DNA of 64,000 nt from Lewinellaceae bacterium (GTDB taxonomy: Bacteria > Bacteroidota > Bacteroidia > Chitinophagales > Saprospiraceae): assembly GCA_016711435.1 (NCBI GenBank), contig JADJSY010000036.1, forward strand, positions 1 through 64,000, read 5' to 3'. Shown one piece after another: positions 8,504 through 18,310 of the stretch; the first letter of the stretch is position 1, and each line of letters opens with the position of its first letter. A program made the position numbers and the translations under genes. The notes beneath the pieces are model-generated. The model was not told where the DNA came from and searched no databases. It worked only from the letters and a program-made list of their open reading frames with translations.

Positions 8504-11500
8504 CCGGTAATTACCGGAATCAAACCACAGAAGAGGTATTTGCCATTAATTCCCGCTTCTACCGCAGTAATATCAGTATACGTTCTGTTATCAATAACGG
8601 TATTGAAGTTGCCGTCAGGACCGGCCCATTGCAATTCAACCGTTACGTTGTTGATACCCAAAACGCCACTTTCATCCTGAATACCATTGATATTGACATC
8701 GATCCAGACGTAGTTACCAGCTTTGGCGAGCGGCAATTTGTAGTCTTCCACTTCACCGATCGGGTAAGGCATGGCCGCCGGTCCACCGGAAGTCAAACCA
8801 CCAGTCGGGCTGAGACGGAATCGTACAAACGCATTGCCACCAAAGAATGTAGCCGTAGCCGGTACATCGAAGCAGAAATCAGTGTTCACAGATGCGCCCG
8901 CAGGAACGAGCGCTCCATTGGCTGCTGCGGCAAAAGAACCGGTGCTCAGTTCTTCACCTTCATCGCTGACATCACCGTCGCCGTTGAAGTCGATCCAGCC
9001 TTGCAGTACGGCCTGGCCGCCGAGGGTATTCATCGTATTGACACGAATACAAGCCTCGTAACCGGGGATCATCGGAGTCAGGAACGTCACACCGTTTTCG
9101 TCGTCACCGGCGCCACCTTCGTTGTAGCCGCCGACATTGCCGTCGTCGCCGCCGGTCATAAGTCCGGCCATCAGTTCAGGTTGGCCGTCGAGTTCGCCGT
9201 CGACACTGCTGCCGAGTTTGAGGTTCGGGTTGACAATGTGTTTAGGGCCGTTTTCCGCAATGGTTGTGCCGTATGTAGAAGGCAAAGTTGGCAAGTCGCC
9301 ATAGTCGACACTTACAAAACCGAAGTCGATGGTCAGGTCGTTTTGCGGATCCGGGAAATTCGGATCGTTCGGAACGTCGCCTGTGCCGTTTTCACCGGTA
9401 GGCAAAGTAGTCGGCGGGTTCGGGATCACTACCATTTGACCGGCAGGATCGTCGCTATCCGTCACATCATTACCACCCTGGTTCAGTTGTGTCGGAATAA
9501 ATCCGGCAGGACTGGTCGGGATACTGGCTTTGTACATGCCTGGCGTCAGGCCGAGGAACATGAACTGGCCGTTTGTGCCGTTCATATTAGAGGTCACAAC
9601 CGTGTAGGTCAGGTTGTCGGCTACCGTTGTAAAGTCGCCGTCAGGGCCGGGCCAAACGAGTTGTACCGTCGTGCCGTTCAGGCCGTTGGAGCCTGGTTCG
9701 TTTTGAATACCGTCGTTGTTGTTGTCGTTCCAAACGTAGTTGCCGATTTTAGCCAGCGGAACTTTGTAATCTTCCACTTCACCGATCGGGAATGGCATAT
9801 TTTCAGGACCATTCGGCGTAAGACCGCCGCTTGGAGAGATACGGAAGCGCATGAAGGCATTGCCACCTGTAAAGGTTGCAACAGCAGGCACCACAAAAGT
9901 GAGTTTCGCACCGTTCAAACCTACATTACTTGGTACAGTTCCGCCATTCACGTTGGTAAATACCAGCGCTTCGTTCGCGTCGGTAAAGTCGCCGTCGCCA
10001 TTGTAGTCGATCCAGCCTTGCAATACCGCATTGCTGCCCAGCGAATTCGAGGCCGTTACCATAATCGTAGCGGTAGAGCCGGGAACCAGCGGAGATACGA
10101 GCATGATGCCGTTTTCGTCGTCGCCGCAAGCGGAGGCAACGCCATCGATATCCGTACCAGTTGAATTGTCGTCACCACCTGTCATCAGGCCGGCCATTGG
10201 ATCAGGTTGTCCGTCAGGATCACCATCGATGCAAGCGCCCAAATTGAGATTCGGATTTACTACATGTACGGGGCCGTCAGTCGGCGAGCCGTCCGTGGTG
10301 CCGTACGTATCAGGCGCATCGCCAAAATCGCGGGTGATCAGACCAAAGTCGATCGTCAGGTTATCCTGCGCATCCGGGAAGCCGTTTATAGCGCCAGGGT
10401 TATCACCCGTTGCGTTTTCGCCGGTAGGCAGACCCGGCAGTGCCGGAATCATCACCATTACTCCGGCAGGATCGTCGGAATCAGATACATTCGATCCAAC
10501 GCCCAATTGGGTAGCAATATAATTAGCCGGCAGCGTTGGCAGGCTGATTTTATAAGAACCAGGGATCAAACCGCAGAAGACGTATTTGCCTTCCACACCC
10601 GTTTCAGTAGCCGTTACATCGGTGTACAAACGGTCGTCGGCAGTGCCGAACGCAAGGTCCGTACCAGCCCACAACAGGTTGACTGTGATGTTGTTGATAC
10701 CGGCAGTACCAGGTTCGTTTTGTGTTCCGTTGTTGTCCCAGTCGTTCCAGACGTAGTTGCCTACTTTGGCAAGGGCTACTTTGTAGTCTTCCACCTCACC
10801 AATCGGGAATGGTCCGGCTGCCGGGCCAGTTGGCGGAAGGCCGCCAGTTGGTGACAGGCGGAAGCGCGCCATTGCCTGACCAGCAATGAAAGTAGCGCCG
10901 ACAGGAACGTCGAAGCACATCTGTTGGTTGGCAACTCCACCATTAGGTATAATGGCGCCCGAGGGTGCAAAATTACCCGTATTGAGTTGTTCCCCAGGTT
11001 CAAACATACCACTGCCGTTGAAGTCAATCCAGCCTTGTAATACAGCATTTGTGCCCAGGGTATTGTGCGCAGTAACACGAATACAAGCAGAATATCCTGG
11101 TATCAGAGGTGTTTCAAACAGTACAATACCATTCTCATCATCGCCCGTTGCACAGGTACCTTCCACAGCGCTGGTTGAATTATTATCGTCGCCACCAGTC
11201 ATCAAGCCGGCCATAGCCTCTGGCTGACCATTGGTCTCACCATCGACGCATGTGCCGAGATAAAGGTTTGGATTGATCAAATGAATAGGACCATTCGGAG
11301 TGTTCGGAGTGGTAGTACCATAAGTATCAGGCAAATCACCAAAATCTAATCCGATAAAACCAAAATCAATGGTCAAATCATCCTGAATATCAGCAAAGCC
11401 ATTGGAACCACCCGGATTGTCACCGGTACCATTTTCTCCTGTCGGCAGGCTGACTGGACCGGGGATCACAACCATCGTTCCCGATGGATCATCTGCATCC

Positions 11501-13360
11501 GTCACACTATTACCCTGATTCAGCAGGGTGTTGGAATATCCAGTTGGTAGAACAGGAATACTCATTTTGTACATGCCCGGAGTAAGTCCGATAAACATGT
11601 ATTGTCCATCAATATCCATATTTCCAGTCACCGTTGTAAAGATGACGTCGTCTCCACCGCCGACCGCATTGTTTGGGCCAAGCCAGGTCAGTTGGACCGT
11701 TACACCATTAATACCATTGGTATTCGGTTCATCCTGCTGACCGTTGTTATTGGTATCTTTCCAAACGTAGTTGCCTACTTTGGCGAGTGTTACTTTATAG
11801 TCTTCCACCTCACCCAACGGGGGCGTATCCGTAGGAACAGTACCAGGCTGTAGACCGCCATTTGGCGAAAGCCTGAAACGCACCATCGCTTGTCCGCCCA
11901 GGAATGAAGCGTTCACAGGTACATCAAAGCAGAACCGTACATTGTTCAAACCGCCAACCGGAACAATAACTCCTGTCGGTGCAAAACCACCGGTCGTTAA
12001 TTCTTCGCCGTCATCAAAGGCTCCACTACCATTAAAATCGATCCAGCCTTGTAATACTGCATTGGCATTGGTATTGTTATTCGCTGTTACTCGGATACAT
12101 GCCGTAGAGCCGGGAATCATGGGCGTTTCAAAAACAATACCGTTTTCGTCGTCTCCATTCGGGTTGCATGTACCTTGAGCACCGTCTCCAACATTGCCAT
12201 CGTCACCCTCGGTCATCAAACCTGCCATGGCTTCCGGTTGCCCGTCAGGCTCCGTATCTACGCAGGTACCGAGGTAAAGGTTGGGGGTTACGACATGTTT
12301 GGGACCATCTTCATTGATCGTAGTACCATAAGAATCAGGTAAATCGCCATAGTCGAATCCGACGTAACCGAAGTCGAACGTCAAATCATCCTGATTATCC
12401 GGGAAACCATTTGTTCCACCCGGCGTATCGCCCATACCATTCTCTGTGGTAGGCAGGAAGGTTGTGGTAAGGTTTGGAATCACAACCATGACACCTGAAG
12501 GATCATCAGCGTCGATCACATCATTGGCAGCGTTGAGTACCGTAGGAAGTGATCCAAGCGGAGGAGTCGGAACGCTTAGTTTGTACATACCCGAGACCAG
12601 GCCCAGGAACATATACTGGCCGGGATTGCCTCCCATTGTGGAGGTGGCGGCAGTAAAAGTCCGGTTATCATTGACTGTGGTAAATTCGCCATCAGGGCCG
12701 GCCCATACCAGTTGAACCGTTGTTCCGTTGATACCGGAGCTCAATGGTTCGTTTTGCACACCATCATTGCTATAGTCAGTCCAGACCAGTGTACCGATCT
12801 TGGCGAGCGGCACTTTATGGTCTTCTACTTCGCCTATACCACCCGCTCCGTTGGGCGTAAGTCCACCTGCAGTTGACAAGCGGAAGCGGGAAAAGGCTGC
12901 ACCACCCTGGAAGGTAGTACCAAGAAGTGGCACGTCGAAACATAGTTGAGCCGCGCTGAGTCCACCTATAGGTATAACAACGCCGCCGGGAGCAAAACTG
13001 CCGGTTGTTAATTGTTCGCCTGTACTAAAACCTCCAATTCCATCGAAATCGATCCAGCCTTGAAGGACAGCCGGCGCGCCGGTGTTATTAATTACCGTCA
13101 CCCGCAGGCAAGCCTGGGTACCAGGTACCAGTGGGCTTTCAAATATTATTCCGTTTTCATCATCATTGGTTACGGCGCAGGTACCGAAAACAGTTGTTCC
13201 TGCCGTGTTATCGTCGCCGAATTCCATCATTCCGGCCATAGCTTGCGGTGCGCCGTTTACTTCGGCATCCACACATGCGCCCAGGATAAGATTGGGATTT
13301 ACGATGTGCGACGGGCCGTTGTTTCCGCTGGTAGTGCCATACGATTCAGGCAAATCACCA
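7200..13360 (-). repeat. Tandem ~1.02 kb GEVED + SdrD-B coding repeats
   Basis: DxGDxP unit starts lie at about 13352, 12342, 11334, 10314, 9292 and 8262 on the minus strand, spacings 1010, 1008, 1020, 1022 and 1030 bases. A shorter, divergent first unit starts near 13896. Units are clearly homologous in protein sequence but diverged in DNA, so they are old repeats under protein-level constraint rather than fresh duplications. Confidence 0.8.
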
Positions 13361-14043
13361 TAATCACGAGCAACAGCCTGAATCAGGTAATCTTCTACCT
13401 CACCGTCTTCGGCACAATTGGTAGGGCCTAAATCGTCATTCGTACTGATACGGAAGCGCGCTCCAAGATCCATACCTACTACCGCGCCGGCAGGTACCGG
13501 TACGTTCATAAGTATAGGTATAGTGCCATCGGTGCCGTCGGGCACTGGAACCACTACAGTTTCATTGACATCGTCTAAGGTTCCGTTTTTGTTCCAGTCG
13601 AAGAAGCCATAAAGGTAGGCTGGTGCGCCACGCATATTCATGACCGAAACACTCAGGGTCACGGTTGTTCCAGGCACAAAATCAGGAAAAGTAGTAAATC
13701 CGTCCTCATCATCAGGGGTACCCGCAGCATCATCGCCAGTGGCTGTTCCGTTGGGTGTTCCGTCCGCTTCAAAATCCACAGTCGTACCGATTTTCAGTCC
13801 GGCCACTATTGTATGACAGGGACCGACTCCTTCTCCAGCACCATTTGTACTGTTGGTTGGATAGGTACCGGCTGTATTATTATCCGGTAAATCACCGTAG
13901 TCTATATCCTGGAAGAAAGCAAAATCGTACGTATGATTGACGTCGCCCGCTTGCGGGGAGCCAATCATTAAACCTGGGAAACCATTCAGGGCAGCCAAAC
14001 CGCCGGCCAGGCCGGTCAATACAGCGCCATCGGTATCATTCAA
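8431..14043 (-). CDS. Giant protein 1, central piece: GEVED / SdrD-B tandem repeats
   Basis: 1,870 codons. Six units begin with D(Y/F)GD(L/A)P...YGTT...GP.H.(V/I)NPNL.LG and run through GDDENG, LQGWIDFNG.G.F, FDVP, RFRLSP.GG and GEVEDYK, the hallmark of GEVED domains. From the second unit on, each is followed by a SdrD-B-like module starting (V/I)GNYVW.D.N.NG.Q(N/D)EP. The modules carry many Asp/Asn positions typical of calcium-stabilised extracellular beta domains. The period is about 1.01-1.03 kb (336-343 residues). The piece ends out of frame after CGLIP. Restoring one G in the GGG run near 8508 gives CGLIPGNYRMVVPP and continues into the next piece. The start at 14043 is not a true start, only the first Met in frame after the break. 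Confidence 0.75.
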   Translation of the reverse strand: MNDTDGAVLTGLAGGLAALNGFPGLMIGSPQAGDVNHTYDFAFFQDIDYGDLPDNNTAGTYPTNSTNGAGEGVGPCHTIVAGLKIGTTVDFEADGTPNGTATGDDAAGTPDDEDGFTTFPDFVPGTTVTLSVSVMNMRGAPAYLYGFFDWNKNGTLDDVNETVVVPVPDGTDGTIPILMNVPVPAGAVVGMDLGARFRISTNDDLGPTNCAEDGEVEDYLIQAVARDYGDLPESYGTTSGNNGPSHIVNPNLILGACVDAEVNGAPQAMAGMMEFGDDNTAGTTVFGTCAVTNDDENGIIFESPLVPGTQACLRVTVINNTGAPAVLQGWIDFDGIGGFSTGEQLTTGSFAPGGVVIPIGGLSAAQLCFDVPLLGTTFQGGAAFSRFRLSTAGGLTPNGAGGIGEVEDHKVPLAKIGTLVWTDYSNDGVQNEPLSSGINGTTVQLVWAGPDGEFTTVNDNRTFTAATSTMGGNPGQYMFLGLVSGMYKLSVPTPPLGSLPTVLNAANDVIDADDPSGVMVVIPNLTTTFLPTTENGMGDTPGGTNGFPDNQDDLTFDFGYVGFDYGDLPDSYGTTINEDGPKHVVTPNLYLGTCVDTEPDGQPEAMAGLMTEGDDGNVGDGAQGTCNPNGDDENGIVFETPMIPGSTACIRVTANNNTNANAVLQGWIDFNGSGAFDDGEELTTGGFAPTGVIVPVGGLNNVRFCFDVPVNASFLGGQAMVRFRLSPNGGLQPGTVPTDTPPLGEVEDYKVTLAKVGNYVWKDTNNNGQQDEPNTNGINGVTVQLTWLGPNNAVGGGDDVIFTTVTGNMDIDGQYMFIGLTPGMYKMSIPVLPTGYSNTLLNQGNSVTDADDPSGTMVVIPGPVSLPTGENGTGDNPGGSNGFADIQDDLTIDFGFIGLDFGDLPDTYGTTTPNTPNGPIHLINPNLYLGTCVDGETNGQPEAMAGLMTGGDDNNSTSAVEGTCATGDDENGIVLFETPLIPGYSACIRVTAHNTLGTNAVLQGWIDFNGSGMFEPGEQLNTGNFAPSGAIIPNGGVANQQMCFDVPVGATFIAGQAMARFRLSPTGGLPPTGPAAGPFPIGEVEDYKVALAKVGNYVWNDWDNNGTQNEPGTAGINNITVNLLWAGTDLAFGTADDRLYTDVTATETGVEGKYVFCGLIPGSYKISLPTLPANYIATQLGVGSNVSDSDDPAGVMVMIPALPGLPTGENATGDNPGAINGFPDAQDNLTIDFGLITRDFGDAPDTYGTTDGSPTDGPVHVVNPNLNLGACIDGDPDGQPDPMAGLMTGGDDNSTGTDIDGVASACGDDENGIMLVSPLVPGSTATIMVTASNSLGSNAVLQGWIDYNGDGDFTDANEALVFTNVNGGTVPSNVGLNGAKLTFVVPAVATFTGGNAFMRFRISPSGGLTPNGPENMPFPIGEVEDYKVPLAKIGNYVWNDNNNDGIQNEPGSNGLNGTTVQLVWPGPDGDFTTVADNLTYTVVTSNMNGTNGQFMFLGLTPGMYKASIPTSPAGFIPTQLNQGGNDVTDSDDPAGQMVVIPNPPTTLPTGENGTGDVPNDPNFPDPQNDLTIDFGFVSVDYGDLPTLPSTYGTTIAENGPKHIVNPNLKLGSSVDGELDGQPELMAGLMTGGDDGNVGGYNEGGAGDDENGVTFLTPMIPGYEACIRVNTMNTLGGQAVLQGWIDFNGDGDVSDEGEELSTGSFAAAANGALVPAGASVNTDFCFDVPATATFFGGNAFVRFRLSPTGGLTSGGPAAMPYPIGEVEDYKLPLAKAGNYVWIDVNINGIQDESGVLGINNVTVELQWAGPDGNFNTVIDNRTYTDITAVEAGINGKYLFCGLIPVITGWWFHRLVTFLRSLLMWPVTHRIL

Positions 14044-16673
14044 ATCTGTATTGGGCGCCTGGCCCGTATTCGCCGTAGAAAGTTTGTAAAACCACCATTG
14101 ACACTCAGTTCAGCATTGGCGCTGTTCCACTGTGTCATATTTTTACCCACTACAATAAAGTACCTTGTATTGGGAGACATACCAGTTTTTGGGCCGGTAT
14201 TATACGGCGCAATGGTATCTACATTGGTTGCGTCAAAATAGTATTCGCCATTGGCATTCGTTGTTGTTACAGCAACAGCATTGCCGTTGCGGTCGTATAA
14301 TTCAACTTTTACATTGGACATAACATCCTCACAGGGGTCCTGAATACCATTTTTATTTTTATCATTCCAGATACGGTTACCAATCTGGGTATTCGTCGGG
14401 AGTGCACAGATCAGTTCAAGGTCGCCAAGGCCGGATGCCTTACCGAAGTTACCAGTAGGACGAATATCCGCGCTTTCAAAGACGCAGAAAGCCCGTACGT
14501 AATCACCCGTTTCATTATTCAGGGTACGAACGCCGTTTGACCAATAAGGCGGGCCCGTGAGCAGTGGGTCCATCATGGCTGCCATGATTTCGCCGGAACC
14601 AGGGAGAATGGCCAGACCACCCATCATGATTTCGCTGTGACCGCCACCAGCCCAAATATCATTATAAAATTCACCAAAACCGGGACCTTCATTATTGCCG
14701 GCGCCATAGCCCTCTATTGGGCCGGCTTTTGCATTGTTTTCTAACACATAAGCGCCGTTTTTGGAATATATACGCAGCATATCGCCACCGACGAAGCCCC
14801 AGTAAAGGCCGTTGCCGGAGGGATCATTATCCTGCGAACCTGTCTGGAAACCTGTACGGTCACCAAAACCAAGTACCATCGAGCCATCGATATCAAATTC
14901 GATATCGCAAAGGATCGGCTGTGGATAAGCCAGATTTTGAGAGCCGCCACCGGCGTTCAAAATATCAAACCAGTCATCCGTCCAGGGATACCAGCCGGAG
15001 CGATCGGTTCCACCGAAAGGCGAACCTTTGGGATAAGTCAGGGGGAAATCAAAAAGTGTGGTCCAGGTATTCGGCCCCGGCGTAAATTCAAATACATAAG
15101 CGCGCAGATCGCTTCTATCTTCTGATATTTGTGCATCTGCAATTGCGCCTACATATACTTTTCCTTTGTGTACTTTCAAGCCCCATGGACGAAGCACACC
15201 TCCTGGGACAGATCCAACAGGTAAATCATATTCATCCACATCACCCGCTACATGAGTATAGGGAGTAGCGGGATTGTTATCATCGTCCAGGCGTAAGCTT
15301 TGAAGTTTACGCGTATGCAAGTTTGTAAAATAGAGGGTATCACTATTTTCAGTGATGTCAATGTCGCCGATACCTACTTTACCAACATTAAGGAATCCAT
15401 CCGGGTCGGCGTTGGGTTGGGCTCGGTTGGGCTGAAGGCCGCGTGCAGCGTTGCTGGGAATCGTACCGAGGCTTACGATAGGAGAAAGGTCTACAAAACT
15501 GGTGGTAGACGTGGCCGGCGTTGCGGTCATATCTGTTACATAGATAGCACCCAAACCACCGGGGCCCAAACCTGTGTGCCGACGAAGAAACGCTGAAGAA
15601 TAGACAATCTTGTTGGCTTTATCATACGCTACACCCCAGCAGGAACCAACCTCGCTTTGTTTGGCGTAGACCGTAATCAGGGACATATCTACCGGTCCGT
15701 TTGAATTATAGGGGAAACCGACCAGGGCTGCATCGCCCGCTACGTCTCCTCCGACAAGCGGATTACCACGGGTATAACAAGGAATAAATACCTGCGGATT
15801 GGAATCACAGAAATCCGCTGGAATAAATACGCCAATATCGGTTCCGCAAGAAGGGGAATTCACAAATTGTACGGAAGTACGACTGTCCGTGCCATTGTTG
15901 CCCAGGCGATAATCCTTGGCTACCAGGCCCGCAGACAATACAAACTCGACGCGATAGGATTGTCCGTCTGTAAGGCCTGAAAAGAAATAGTTACCATCAA
16001 TATCTGTAGTCGTATTGTTGATAAAGGTGCTGGCGCCACTGGCATCACAGCCATATATACGCACCTCAACACCACTTTGGCCGTTGCTTTCGCCGGCTTG
16101 CTGAACACCATCCTGGTTGTAGTCGACGAAGGCTTTACCTCCTACTACACCGGGGCCGCCGACGCATGGATTGGGTGGACAAGCACTGGGAAGTTGGTAC
16201 GTGTCTGAATCCAGGCAGTTGAGGTTGAAAGCTGCAGAAACGTTGCCGGACGAGCCGTCGGCATTCAGTTCAAAAGCCACTACCTGAGGAGAGACGATCA
16301 ACGCACTCGGCGAAATCGTTCTGCTTTGAGCGCCTAAGGTAACCGTAATGTTACCCCCTGGCGCATCTACCCAGGAGACTTCAACAGAAACCGTCGCTTT
16401 GCTTTGGCCATCGTAATAATAGCAGCTACTTTCGGTTACCCGTTCAATTGTAACGGAACAAACGTCAGGTGCTGCGTTTTGCTTATCGGCCTGTTCGGTC
16501 GCATTGATGTTGCCGCTCGTCATCTTGGTGATGCTGAACAGTACATCGTCCATTGCCCTTGCAAACGAACTATTGCTCGCCCGCGCAAGAGACAAAACCA
16601 AACCAAGCGCAACCACAGACAATAGTCCGTTGATTGCGCCTTGTTTCCAGTTTTTAGTAAAACCTTTTTTCAT
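14040..16673 (-). CDS. Giant protein 1, N-terminal piece: signal peptide, SdrD-B domains, propeller-like region
   Basis: 877 codons. Residues 1-33 form a secretion signal (basic MKKGFTKNWK, then a hydrophobic core). A short Cys-containing beta domain follows, then a SdrD-B-like domain at about 158-250 (VGGKAFVDYNQDGVQQAGES pattern). About residues 290-740 describe a large beta-rich region with repeated GDIDITE, GWYPWTDDWFD and similar segments, resembling propeller-type extracellular domains. A second SdrD-B domain begins at about 765 (IGNRIWNDKNKNGIQDPCED). The last ~16 residues are out of frame. Adding one T to the TTTT run near 14088 (minus strand) restores GGFYKLSTANTGQAPNTD and joins directly to the next piece. 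No SD-like sequence precedes the start; the upstream bases are AT-rich, as is usual in Bacteroidota. Confidence 0.75.
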   Translation of the reverse strand: MKKGFTKNWKQGAINGLLSVVALGLVLSLARASNSSFARAMDDVLFSITKMTSGNINATEQADKQNAAPDVCSVTIERVTESSCYYYDGQSKATVSVEVSWVDAPGGNITVTLGAQSRTISPSALIVSPQVVAFELNADGSSGNVSAAFNLNCLDSDTYQLPSACPPNPCVGGPGVVGGKAFVDYNQDGVQQAGESNGQSGVEVRIYGCDASGASTFINNTTTDIDGNYFFSGLTDGQSYRVEFVLSAGLVAKDYRLGNNGTDSRTSVQFVNSPSCGTDIGVFIPADFCDSNPQVFIPCYTRGNPLVGGDVAGDAALVGFPYNSNGPVDMSLITVYAKQSEVGSCWGVAYDKANKIVYSSAFLRRHTGLGPGGLGAIYVTDMTATPATSTTSFVDLSPIVSLGTIPSNAARGLQPNRAQPNADPDGFLNVGKVGIGDIDITENSDTLYFTNLHTRKLQSLRLDDDNNPATPYTHVAGDVDEYDLPVGSVPGGVLRPWGLKVHKGKVYVGAIADAQISEDRSDLRAYVFEFTPGPNTWTTLFDFPLTYPKGSPFGGTDRSGWYPWTDDWFDILNAGGGSQNLAYPQPILCDIEFDIDGSMVLGFGDRTGFQTGSQDNDPSGNGLYWGFVGGDMLRIYSKNGAYVLENNAKAGPIEGYGAGNNEGPGFGEFYNDIWAGGGHSEIMMGGLAILPGSGEIMAAMMDPLLTGPPYWSNGVRTLNNETGDYVRAFCVFESADIRPTGNFGKASGLGDLELICALPTNTQIGNRIWNDKNKNGIQDPCEDVMSNVKVELYDRNGNAVAVTTTNANGEYYFDATNVDTIAPYNTGPKTGMSPNTRYFIVVGKNMTQWNSANAELSVNGGFTNFLRRIRARRPIQI

Positions 16674-16709
16674 GAGAACTTATTTATTGAGTAAAACTTA
16701 ACGTGTAGT

Positions 16710-17081
16710 TTATTTGACAAATGGTAAAAAAAACGCCCTTTTCGGCACAAACTGTAGCCTGATCCGGTCAACTCCAGGCCAGGCAGGACGTATTCTAAAA
16801 AGCGTAATATTGGGAGGTATGAGAAGAAGACTTGAGCGCATGGTTATCAGCAGTGCTACCACTTTGATGATGAGCGTCCATCCATCTGTTAGTATTAATG
16901 ACCGTATGTTAACCGGTGCATTGCTGCCATACATGACAAAACCCGACAGACCAATCAAGGTCAGGCCGAGTAGCAAAACAAGTAGCGTGGTAGCGACCAG
17001 CGCGCGCCAGGGTTCAGTTATCACCTTACTTACCCTTCGCAAGCCGAACGCTCCCTTGCTTAAAAGGAGTGTACTTTTCAT
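16710..17081 (-). CDS. Small hypothetical membrane protein
   Basis: About 123 codons starting MKSTLLLSKGAFGLRR at 17081; a longer start at 17171 adds a less protein-like leader. It contains a strongly hydrophobic segment (about residues 28-48, ALVATTLLVLLLGLTLIGLS) and a second hydrophobic stretch (GWTLIIKVVALLI), suggesting one or two membrane passes. It ends 36 bases before giant gene 1 and could share its transcript. I do not recognise a family. It could also be a decayed 5' end of another surface protein gene. Confidence 0.35.
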   Translation of the reverse strand: MKSTLLLSKGAFGLRRVSKVITEPWRALVATTLLVLLLGLTLIGLSGFVMYGSNAPVNIRSLILTDGWTLIIKVVALLITMRSSLLLIPPNITLFRIRPAWPGVDRIRLQFVPKRAFFLPFVK

Positions 17082-17332
17082 AAGAATTGAGAAATTGATA
17101 TGTATTAAAAAAAAAATTTGACTTCGTTTTGGCATGCTGTATGGGCAGGCCCCTTTGGACCCGCCCTTCATGCATTGATCATCACTTTTTCACTATTGCT
17201 CTTTTTATAAAACCCTGATTATCAGGCAATAAAATATCCTGTCCTGTGTATGCCACAAGAGTGCCTTATCGTCCGGGAGCAGTGCTTACGGACGGATTTT
17301 ACATGTCATTTCAGAAAATTTGCAGCCTTCGT

Positions 17333-17749
17333 TTAAAAGTCTACAATCAAAAAACGCGAGGTTTCCCAAACCGGATAAATACCGGGGTAAACCTTTACAG
17401 GTTCTTTTGTCAGGGGCCGTGTCAACTCCACCGGCAATTCGTATAATTCATATACCTGAAAGAGCAGCCATCCAAAATGCCGCTTCATCGTACGGCGCTC
17501 TATCGTCGATTTCCAGAAGGAAAATCTCAATTTACGTTCCGCTGTCACACTCATCCACGCAGTTATAACCGGACATTTTCCATCGAAAGGTTCGCCGTAT
17601 GCCATCACCCTGCACACCCCGACTCCCTGACAATCCATACCCGGCGAGCCGAGTATTACTTCCGATTTTATTCTTTTGAGTGTTTGTTTGTGGGCATGGC
17701 GATGAATCGACACTGCCGGAGTATCACCTGTGTGTACTTTTAAATCCAT
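17333..17749 (-). CDS. Conserved-looking hypothetical protein with Cys motifs
   Basis: 138 codons, starting MDLKVHTGDTPAVSIHRHAH at 17749. The central part has a Cys-bearing motif (GSPGMDCQGVGVCRV, then GKCPVI), and the C-terminal half alternates beta-like and basic stretches (ERKLRFSFWKSTIERRTMKR). No signal peptide or membrane segment is visible, and I do not recognise the family. The three closely placed Cys residues could bind metal, but that is speculation. It stands alone between the giant gene 1 cluster and the helical-repeat gene, on the same strand. Confidence 0.5.
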   Translation of the reverse strand: MDLKVHTGDTPAVSIHRHAHKQTLKRIKSEVILGSPGMDCQGVGVCRVMAYGEPFDGKCPVITAWMSVTAERKLRFSFWKSTIERRTMKRHFGWLLFQVYELYELPVELTRPLTKEPVKVYPGIYPVWETSRFLIVDF

Positions 17750-18196
17750 GTGCTATGCTTGTCCAAAGTGAAAAGTATAAAACCTCCCCGGAGAGGGAAT
17801 GACGTTGATTACATTGCCGGGCAGCCACGCTGCCGCTTCGTACTTACCTGGCCGCCCTGATCGGTTGATCTGAGGAAGCCGGGAAGGAATTATACGCCTG
17901 CAATGTCAATTATGATCACGTCGTTACTTTTTTGAACAAACTGTACTGTGGTTGGTACTTGGAATTGGAGATTATGACCGTTGGCTGCTTGACTTTTCAT
18001 ATCGACTTCGTTTGATTATTGATTACGAAGTCAAAGGTGGGACAGCAGGGTTACAGACCTTCGGACAGTAAGACCCTGTTTTTCACATGCGTTTTTTAGG
18101 TATTTTTTATCATGCTATCAATCTAAATACTTGATTTTCAATAGTTTGAAGTAAATAAAAATAAACAAACCGAGTTAAATAAAGCCGTTTTAGCGC

Positions 18197-18239
18197 AAAA
18201 AAAAACGCCCAAAAACTGCTCAACAGCAGTTTTTGGGCG
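18197..18239 (-). terminator. Intrinsic terminator downstream of helical-repeat gene
   Basis: A perfect 15-bp stem (CGCCCAAAAACTGCT / AGCAGTTTTTGGGCG) with a 4-base loop. On the minus strand it is followed by a run of nine T. It would end minus-strand transcription from the gene at 18477-20026, after the MITE-like element. Confidence 0.8.
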
Positions 18240-18310
18240 AACCTTTCCACAAATTATATTTAAAAAAATAATTATTTGTATTCGAAGGCGGGATTAAAAA
18301 AAGAATAAGA

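Larger units (their letters stand above)
2121..16673 (-). other. Giant T9SS surface protein 1: whole locus, several reading-frame pieces
   Basis: Taken as one gene this spans about 4,850 codons, from a signal peptide (MKKGFTKNW...) to a T9SS C-terminal domain (YQNQPNPFVNKTFIGFHLPE; final residues MIQSK). Order: signal peptide, SdrD-B-like domain, a long propeller-like region, a second SdrD-B domain, seven GEVED-type units alternating with SdrD-B-like domains, a DUF11-like region, Cys-rich HYR-like segments, a dockerin-like repeat pair, a cohesin-like domain, and the sorting domain. Frame changes occur near 14088, 8508, 3830, 3705 and 3004, with in-frame TAG codons near 2905 and 2588. Splicing neighbouring frames gives continuous domain sequence at each junction, so this is one gene rather than several. 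A secreted adhesin or surface matrix role is inferred from the architecture. Confidence 0.8.

Noticed and set aside
7256..8680. Long plus-strand frames (474 and 557 codons, the second at 8491-10164) opposite the GEVED repeats
   Set aside because: No domain sense and full of R/V/I-rich sequence typical of antisense to Asp/Gly/Asn-rich repeats; the minus strand is clearly the coding one.
17980..18060. Possible small RNA or tRNA from a hairpin (GACTTCGT/ACGAAGTC)
   Set aside because: No cloverleaf, anticodon arm or T-loop consensus; only one weak stem.
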